From contig JAEHOE010000163.1 of the NCBI GenBank assembly GCA_016858145.1, positions 62,001 through 126,000 on the forward strand: a stretch of 64,000 bases of DNA, given 5' to 3'. Source of the DNA: Edaphochlamys debaryana. Lineage: Eukaryota > Chlorophyta > Chlorophyceae > Chlamydomonadales. Position numbers and translations under genes: made by a program. The notes beneath the pieces were generated by a model that saw nothing but the letters and a program-made list of their open reading frames with translations, did no database searches and was not told where the DNA came from. How positions within the stretch are numbered: the first letter of the stretch is position 1; each line of letters starts with the position of its first letter. Shown one piece after another: positions 56,801-64,000 of the stretch.

Positions 56801-59800
56801 TTCGAATCAAGTCATCCTATCCTGGAGATCATGTGTGGAGTGGCTGCGTGCTGTGAGCGTGGGGCACGCACGCACAGGTCACGTCGTGGCAGCTTGCTTG
56901 GGTCAGTGCGTGGGGGCTGTGACCAGGCATGAGCGCCGCACGCGCGCAAGCCGCCGGCTCGCTCTCACGGACCTCCTGCAAGCCTTCCCCATTCCTGCTG
57001 TTGGTTGCATCGTTCACCATGCAGCTACCCTAAGACGGCCCGAACTACATTATGGGTACATCAGACATGAATGCGCTGGGGTATGTACCTGGTGTGGGCC
57101 CCTTTCCACCAGGGCTTGGCGCGTTGCCCGGTTTCCCTACGAGAGCGGGGCAGGGGAAGGGGAAAGGCGGGGTCCTGGTTGAAGTTTCCCGGCCGCACGC
57201 CCTGTAGCTGCTGCGCCCACGAGAGGTCTCTCAAGCGTCTGTCATCCGGTCTTTCATGCGGGGCGGCCTGCTGTGCACGCGCTGCCCTGGGTGCAAGTAC
57301 CTGGGGAGGGCCCCTTGCCGCCTGGGCTGGGCGTGTTCTCCGGTTTCCCTACGAGGACGGGTGCAGTGGTGGGCCTGTAACCAAACACACCCCCACCCTG
57401 GCCGCAGTAGCCCCTCATACACACCCGCGGGTGTGGCCGCCCCCTTCACACACGCGCCCGCAAGGGGCGTCCCAATGTTACTATTAACAAACAGGCACAC
57501 GCACCAGGCCGCAAGAGATGCCACCGCCACGACCCTCGACCGCCACGCACATCCCCCTCTGACAACGCATCGGCACCCCGGACGGAATTGACTCACTTGG
57601 ACTGGACTGTGTCCCTACCCACCGGCCTCCCCTGCTGTGCCCGGCGTTGCCCCGCGTGGATGCGCCTACCTGGTCCAGGGCCCTTGCCGCCAGGGCTGGG
57701 AGTATTCTCCGGTTTCCCTTCGAGGAATAAAACGTGCAAAAGAAGGCAGGGCAGTCAATCCTTCCACCCGCCATCAAGCCCAAGATCATGACCCTAGCTA
57801 TGAGGAATCGAAGGTGCGAACAAAGGCAGGGCTGTCAATCCATCCTTCCACCTGTCATTCAGCCCAGAATTTCTGTCCAAGTCTCGGATATGCCGCAGCC
57901 CCAATTGCAAGGCATCGCCTTGCTTGCGCTTACCTGGTGTGGGCCCCTTACCGGGACTGGGCGCGTGGTCCGGTTTCCCTGCAAGGGTGAAGCGGGGTTG
58001 ATGAAAGTAGTCCCACTCGTCACGCACCCATCCTGCTGCCGGCTCCGTGCTTCCTGTGCAGCAGCTGGGCACCGCTCAAACACAGTTACGCATTCGTGCA
58101 ACGCCCTTGCGCTACATACCCTGCTTGCCTCGCCAGATTCCCTTGCCGCCCTCTCTATCTATCTCCATCCCGAGCTTGTCTGATCCTCTACCATATTCAG
58201 CCCCCATACATGCGTACAACGCCGCCCTGTTTGCACCTACCTGGCGAGGGCCCCTTCCCATTGCTAGGGCTGGGCGCTTTGTCTATGGGTTTCCCTACGG
58301 AGGAGGGGAAGAATAGGAAGAAGCGGGAGAGGGGGCGGGGCAAAGTACAACTCGGATACTACTCCGCCTCTCCCAGAGACGACTCATGGCGGCCACTCAG
58401 GATTTGGTACTACACCGCGCGCGCTGAACTCATCCGCGAAGCCCCTCCAGCTCACCTGCCCCTCCAGCTCATCCTATCCCCTACGCTCGATCACCGAGCC
58501 CTCTCCCTAACCCGCTCTCGATCTTCCCTCATCCCCACCGCCTGCCCTGCCAATTGGCCCCCAATCAGCGCCCCCCTTCTTGCCAGCCCTAGGCACACGT
58601 CGACAGGGTCAAGTTACCCGCCCGGTCGTACATCCCTCTACTGTTCCCCTCGCTCGCTCTCCGCCCTGTCCTCTCCCTGGTCCCCTCTGTCCGGACTCTT
58701 CCCGGTCCCGAGCCCCTTGAACCCGCCCCGCCCCCACCCAACACTGCCTGCCGTTCCAGCCTGTGCCGCCCCCCACGTCCCGGCACCCAGACACGACTTC
58801 CACCTTGCCTCCGACCCTCACGCCCCAACGCCCCATGTCCCTGACCGACCCATCTACGCCCCTGTCTTCGCTTACCACCGCCACCGCTTGCCTTTACCCT
58901 CCTCTCCCTCCTCCCATGACTACGGCCCCATCCTGCCACCAGCTAGCGTCCCTGCTGCTTGCCCCTCACGTCCCGTCACCCCAGGTCGCGGCCTCGGTTG
59001 CCACGTCCCTCTCGGCCCTCTCGGGACCGCCTGCAAGCTGCTGCTCGCGCCCCCGCCCCACAAGCCCCCGCGCGCTGCCCCCGCTGCCCCTGACCTGCCG
59101 CCCTGGACGCGCCGACCCCGCTGACCCGGGGCAGTTGCCCAGCCAACGCCCACCTAGCCCACCCCACATGCCACAGCACGCTGTTTCGGCAGCCCCAGGT
59201 GTGTGATGGCGGCGTGATCGGGCCATCAGCATGCAGCTGACGGCCCCACCCCACCAGCCACACCCTCACGACCATGCAGTGCTTAGCCGCCCCTCCTTGC
59301 AGCAAGCGGAAGAAGGTCCTCATGCCGCATGGTAGCTTGATACCCGATCTCCAGGTCCGATCTCCCCTCTTTTTACCCAATCCTGTCCGGACCCCAATCA
59401 TGACGCAGCCCCTCTGCGCCTACCGTTTCCGTTTCCGTTTCCGTTTCCATTGCCGTTTCCATTGCCGTTTCCGTTCCCGTTGCCATTGCCGTTGCCGTTC
59501 CCGTTGCCGTTGCTGGGCGAATCCGTGGGCTTTCCTACGAGGGGGTTGAAGGAGGGGGAGGAAACGCTCGGCATGCCTCAACATTGATTGGGGCGACCAG
59601 AGCTAAACCTAAACCTGTACCGTCATCAGGTCAACCCGTCATGCAGGCGTGCGTCTGTTAATGCATGTCTGTGTCCCGGCCCCTTCCCGGCCCGCCTCGG
59701 CCTCACTCCGTCCTTGCCCAGGCCCCCTCAGCCCCACCCCGTACCCCTTCCTTTTTCCGGCCTTGTGCAAGCCCCCTCAAGTACCTGAGCACTACCACCC

Positions 59801-60514
59801 ACGTCAGCCGAATCCCCGTGCCCCTTCTTCTCCCCCACTCCGGGTCAACACAACCCAGCCAACCGACCGCGCAGCACACCTTTCCCGACCTAAGCCCGAC
59901 CCCGACCCCCTCTCTCATCCCCCTACCCTGCCCTTCCCACCCCTGACCCCTGCCTGCCCTGGCTTCATTCCTAGACCTTCCATCTCTCTTAGTATCCCTC
60001 AATACCCCTTGGCAGTGCCGGCCCTGCTGCCGCCGGGCCGGGCAGGGCGGTCGCGTGCTGCTCTGCCTGCGGCTGATCCCCGTTGCGCCGCATGCTCAGC
60101 CCCAGCTCCGATGCCTCCTCGCTGCAAGTCTAGGCGAAGGACCTCACAGACTCTTGCAAGCGGCGGGGGGGCAGGCCGAGGCGCAGCTGCGGCTAGATAT
60201 GTGTTGCCCCCTTGCCCGTGCACCAGGCCGCGCCAGGCCCGCCCCGCCAAACCCTGTCATGGTGTGACACCAGGAGCGCGCCACCATGACAGGTCGCCCG
60301 CGCCCAGCAGATTGTGGCAGCCATCCTCTTGGCAATAGATGCAAGCGCGACGCAGTAACCCGCGAAGCAAGCCGGACCGATTACCAAACCTCGGCCCCAA
60401 CCAAAATCGCCAGCCCTACAGACCTGCTGCGGCTCCGGGTGTGTATAGTACCACCCAAGCTCCCACAATCCACAGGAGAAGCAGGAGCGACAGACGCCTC
60501 GGCCTCGCAGCCAT
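50846..60514 (-). CDS. Secreted gametolysin-type (M11-like) QExxH metalloprotease with repeat stalk, R-type lectin-like and WSC modules
   Basis: Twenty-five exons with agreeing phases: 60514-60424, 59534-59424, 58294-58241, 57978-57934, 57717-57670, 57348-57301, 57136-57089, 56715-56665, 56417-56373, 56235-56144, 56017-55891, 55780-55701, 55627-55403, 55240-55154, 55050-54712, 54655-54254, 54167-54012, 53894-53747, 53664-53099, 52928-52781, 52582-52390, 52286-52120, 52019-51870, 51674-51507, 51264-50846; about 1,335 residues. Order: signal peptide (LSLLLLLWIVGAWVVLY), Asn-Gly tract, seven GKP repeats (about 68-180), Cys-rich and beta-rich region (181-500), catalytic core with QELLHLLGLRH (539-549) and SSVMGC Met-turn, MSYRIRD segment, Pro-rich linker (about 760-905), R-type lectin-like part (LCLTATSTP, SIHPI..SLCMDV), WSC-like module (YMGCFK, DECWVA, CPGGPAQVCGG), Cys-rich tail. 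Gametolysins digest algal cell-wall/matrix glycoproteins. The domain upstream of the zinc site is shorter than usual, so an exon may be missed. The exon-10 donor may be 56131. Confidence 0.78.
56373..58294 (-). repeat. Tandem array of seven symmetric mini-exons (45-54 bp)
   Basis: Exons 3-9 of the metalloprotease gene are 54, 45, 48, 48, 48, 51 and 45 bases. All are flanked by phase-1 introns and all code for a variant of GKP-x-(N/H/D)-x-PSP-(SN)-G-KGP-x-P. Each has an AG acceptor before GGAAACC (GCAAACC once) and a GTA or GTG donor after CCAG. Spacing is irregular (about 210-370 bases). Introns also show local duplication, such as 57735-57790 with 57815-57880. Confidence 0.9.
59424..59534 (-). 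repeat. Exon encoding an Asn-Gly dipeptide tract
   Basis: Exon 2 of the metalloprotease gene reads KPTDSPS followed by Asn-Gly repeated about fourteen times. The DNA is a mixture of AACGGN and AATGGN hexamers on the gene strand, so it is a coding hexamer microsatellite, probably variable in length. The KPTDSPS start is a shortened version of the neighbouring repeat units. Confidence 0.88.
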
Positions 60515-62262
60515 CACCGCGCGCTCCGTGCGCCCGCTCAAAACTCTAATGCTTTCATTTGTGGTTACGCGCACACAGTAAAGCTTGATTCGAAATGCAG
60601 GTCTGGCCTCGGCGCAGGGAGAGTTGGAGAGTCGAAACTTCGCGTTGCGAGTCCAGGTTCGTGTCCAGGTTCGTGTCTGAGGGCGAGAGCACTGCGTTCG
60701 GATACAAGATAGCCTCAGTGGCTTTCGTGAAAGACGGCCGACCGAAGGCCGACAGCGACCCTCCGTCGCCACAAACACAAATGCATGGCGGGCGCGGCGC
60801 TGTCGCGAGGTCCCCACCGCGCTAGCCCGCCAGCCCCGTTGCCCGATATCCCCTACCCCCCCCCCCCAAACAACAACAACAACCCCCTGCCTCGCGCATC
60901 ATTCCCAACACCATCCCCCCCTTCCCCTCCCTTCACGTTCAGGTCTGTACGATGATACATCATCGGGCGGGCGGCGGGCCTCCAGCGAGCCGCCGGAAAC
61001 GCTGCGCACCAGCCCCGCACGCCGACAGGACCCTTTTGGGTTGGAGCTCAGACACCTGCCCCCCCGCCCCGTTGTCTATAATAACCCCCCAAGACCCCCG
61101 GCCATGGTGGCAGCAGTCTGAACCCTCAGCAGTTCGCAAGGGCCCCCGCCCCCCCGGGCTGGCCCTGGGCCCAGAACGTTTGGGCGGCGCGGCTGGATTC
61201 CAAGGGAACTGTTCCGATTGCCCAGACACGCGGCACTCCTGTTTCCAGTACCGGTACCGAATGGCCAGTCAAGGAAAGAGGGTTGCACGTACAGCTATCA
61301 TGCACATGCCCCAGGACGTCAGGACTCAGGAGGGGGCGGGGGAGCAGGTAGGGGTCCAATGTTCGAATGGGCTTGCCCCCCGCCCGCCTCCAACTGAACA
61401 GCGCCCGGTCTCTCGACGCCTTCCCTCAACTCTTGCCCCTGTCTGCCTACCTGGGCCGCTTCCTCCTTCCGTTCTGACGTGAGATTGTGATACCATAACA
61501 TGGCCCGGGGAGAGGCATATTTGCAAAAGTCACACGTTGTGCCAGGGTTATTATAGTCACCCGTTGTGCCAGGGTTGATCTCGCACCCAGCGACGTGTCA
61601 GGTCAGCACAAGACAGGCAGAACATCACATGAGCGCCTGCAGCCGCACCAGCGCCTGCACTCGCAAAAAGTTAACACGCAACCTTGCCCGCAGGGACCAC
61701 CAGGGGCATGGCAGGTCAGGGCAAGACAGGGAGCGCCTATGGCCGCACCAACGACCCGCCGGCCCTTGCCTGGCAAAATGAACACATCAACTACCCGCGT
61801 GCCCTGCACGTACGTCCTGCGGTGGTGCGTTCCATGCCACCATTCGTTGGTGCCCCCTTTGCTCGGGCTTGTAACGCCCACACAGCAGCAGCGGGCCGGC
61901 CAGGACCGCCTCACTCTCACACCCGGTCACACGTCAGGTTGCACATCATAACTGTGCTATTAATACCGTAAGCGTCAGTCAACCTGCATAAACCCACTCA
62001 GCAAGCTCGTCTGCTCCATCCATACAGCGCCGAGCAGGCCCCACGTCCCTGTCACGAGCTTCCCGCCATGGCATCGAAACAATCACCCGCTTCGCATCTC
62101 GGCCCTCAGCGCACCCCAGGAACGCCCTGGGCGACAGCCCGGCGACCCGCAGGATCCTTGGAACTGTCTGTTTGCGAGGCCTCAAGGCCCCCTGCCTTTC
62201 AGAGCCGCTTGTACCAACGGCATTCACCGCGCCGCCCTGCCACCAGCGCCCCCTGGCTCCCG
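60515..62262. other. Intergenic region upstream of the metalloprotease gene
   Basis: About 1.75 kb. The leftward gene's promoter and the 3' UTR of the ciliary gene should be here. It includes a fragment of the dispersed repeat at 61064-61090 and a ~28-bp direct duplication near 61530-61578 (CGTTGTGCCAGGGTT twice). No coding region is supported. Confidence 0.45.
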
Positions 62263-64000
62263 CTAGAGCAGGTCCATCGCGTTGGCCTTGGAGGAGGGGC
62301 GGGCGTCGGTGGAGTAGGGGTTGACCGTCCACATGGAGAGACGCTTGTGGCCGGCGTCGGGCGGCACGAAGGGCTTGGACAGCGGCCCGCTGGAGCGCCG
62401 GAGGACCAGGCTGGCGGCGTTCTGCGGGGGGGGGGGGGTGATGGGGAAGTGGTTGTGTGTGGGCACGCTACATGGCAAAGGCGTGCGAGTTGCGGAGCAG
62501 GCGTTGCGCTAGAGGGAGGGGCGCCTGACTCTGCCCGTTTGCTCTACCAAATGACCCATGTAAGCACGTCAAGTGCACGGGATGCAAAGGGTACATGTTG
62601 CGGGGCGAAGCGGGCGCCTGACGGGGGAAGATGCTCGGCTGCGTGGACCATTTACGTGGCCGGCGGGATGACTGGATGCCATGGTGCTGCGCGGCCGGTC
62701 ATGCTCGGCCCACGCTCGGCCTTCGACCTCACCTTGGCCTCCACCTCCCCGGACGGGATGTACGAGGGCGGCGTGAAGAGCTCGTAGGGGCCCTTGCGCG
62801 GGAAGCTGTTGGGGCGCCAGGGCCGCTCGGCGGTGGCGGAGCGGGAGCGCACGGCGCCGCCCGGAGGGGGCCTGGCGAAGAGCTGCGGGGTGCGGCAAGC
62901 ACGCGTGAGGGCCGCGGACGATGGTCTGAAGTTCAGGGTTCAGGCTGCTAGAAGCCGCAGGAGCTCTCTCCCTCCGTGTTCACGCTTCACAACTGAAACT
63001 CCGTCGTAGAAACGAGCTGAAGGCCGCTCCCTCTTTATAACGAAGTTCGGTAGGGCGCTCACCTCGTGGTTTGACGTGAAGCACTCAGACACGTTACGCG
63101 CGCCGCCGCCCCAGGGCCGGTGGATCTTGGCGCGGGCCTCGCGCTTCATGTCCTGCGGGAGTTGGCGGTTGGCGGTTGAAAGTCTCAGCGTACCACAGGC
63201 AGTACGGCAGGCTATGTCCGCGCGCAGTCTCCACGAGCCCGCGCATTACAGCAATCACGCGGCGAAGTATGGTTCGACCTCGCGTGAGTGATGGCCGGAT
63301 CTGAGCCGTGTGGCTGGCGGTGGGGTGGCCTGGGAACCTACCTGACACACCCCCTTTCCTGCCATTGGGCAGCTGCCCTTGCCCTCGAGCCGAGCTGCTC
63401 ACCTTCTCTATGAGCCGTGCCCGCTGGTACTCGTCGGGGACGTGCGTGAAGGCCGCCGCGGAGGCCGCTCCGCCGAGGAGCCGGTACTGGTCCGGAAAGC
63501 TGCACCGGGTCGAGGCGGAAGGGGGGGAGGGGGCAGGGGCGCGGCTGAGCAAGGTGCGGCTGCTTACGCCCTGGTTCGCAACACCGGGCATCCGCGTTGG
63601 GGCCCTCGTAGCGCGCCTCAACGTGACCCCACCCTACGCGCACTGGCCAGCAAACCTCCGCTACCCGCCCGCTGCCCCTTCCACATATGCATATCGCCAG
63701 CCCCTCGCCGCTCGCCCGATTGTTCCTCGTCGAGCAATGTCGGCCCCTTCAGCCGATTGCCCAACCCGTCGCCGTCGCCGCTCACCCGAAGGTGCCCTTC
63801 TTAGGCGTCGCGGTGTAGATGTTCCGCTGGTGCAGCACCGTGGGGGCGGTGATGGGGCTGCAGGGGGCCGGCAGCGGCGGGTAGGGGGCCGCGTGAGCAA
63901 GGTTGCGGAATTGAATCGTGAGAGCCTCAGGTCCGGCATGGCCAGGCTAGGAAGTAGCAGCCCGCTACGGAGCTTGGTGCCCCTAACCCGACTGCATGAG
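62263..64000 (-). CDS. CFAP96/C4orf47-like cilium-associated protein (5' end off right edge)
   Basis: Minus-strand exons with matching phases: <63930 to 63786, 63499-63403, 63152-63063, 62882-62733, 62421-62263 (stop TAG at 62263-62265); about 210 residues of C-terminus. Landmarks: HQRNIYTATPKKGTFG, then FPDQYRLLGG, KREARAKIHRPWGG, FPRKGPYELFTPPSY, KPFVPPDAGHKRLSMWTV. Order and spacing fit vertebrate C4orf47 (CFAP96), where NLYTNPGKKGTGYGY, LHPRDYFDANPYF and FHPPSGPKSRPVESIMTLNV occur in the same succession. These are small proteins of cilia or centrosomes, probably linked to microtubules. The acceptor of the first visible exon is uncertain, either near 63930 or at about 63850. The family is recalled by motif order, not by a search. 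Confidence 0.58.

Overview
This is a stretch of nuclear DNA from a GC-rich, intron-dense green alga, most likely Chlorophyceae and plausibly Chlamydomonadales. Three things point there. Plastid-directed proteins are present (a RelA/SpoT homologue with an Ala/Ser/Thr-rich leader, an FKBP13-type isomerase and a plastid DnaJ-type zinc-finger protein). A secreted gametolysin-type metalloprotease has the algal QExxH zinc site and Pro-rich linkers. A degraded LINE-like retroelement is also present. A cilium-associated protein suggests a flagellate stage. All gene models were built by hand from reading frames plus GT-AG (twice GC-AG) splice sites with matching phase; there is no transcript support.

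Layout. 1-5508 (-): TORTIFOLIA1/SPIRAL2-like TOG-repeat protein, 3' end off the left edge. 6751-8045 (+): tandem cold-shock-domain RNA-binding protein. 9216-11243 (-): 5'-truncated, frameshifted non-LTR retrotransposon. 11979-15063 (-): plant-type multi-pass membrane protein related to AIG1/rolling-stone. 15650-22071 (+): ESCRT-II subunit VPS36 with an unexpected UBA domain and PYGQ repeats. 23222-26534 (+): RelA/SpoT homologue with an intact-looking synthetase but altered HD hydrolase site. 29078-34490 (-): nucleotide-sugar transporter. 38865-39717 (+): small DnaJ-type zinc-finger protein with one membrane segment. 42348-44062 (+): FKBP-type isomerase. 46370-48024 (+): 80-residue one-helix membrane protein of unknown family. 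50846-60514 (-): 25-exon secreted QExxH metalloprotease with WSC and R-type lectin-like modules. 62263-right edge (-): CFAP96/C4orf47-like ciliary protein. The spaces between hold mostly short dispersed repeats.

The genes do not form a pathway; this is ordinary eukaryotic neighbourhood structure. Two features stand out. First, the metalloprotease begins with a run of eight phase-1 symmetric mini-exons: one codes for an Asn-Gly dipeptide tract and seven code for variants of a GKP..PSP..KGP.P unit. They look like a stalk grown by tandem exon duplication. Second, at least five introns in three unrelated genes carry partial copies of the adjoining exon edge together with its splice site. The clearest is a ~121-bp intronic minisatellite that repeats a 5' splice site four times. 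A 220-bp repeat with a Pol III A-box-like motif sits upstream of one plastid-protein gene and inside intron 1 of the other.
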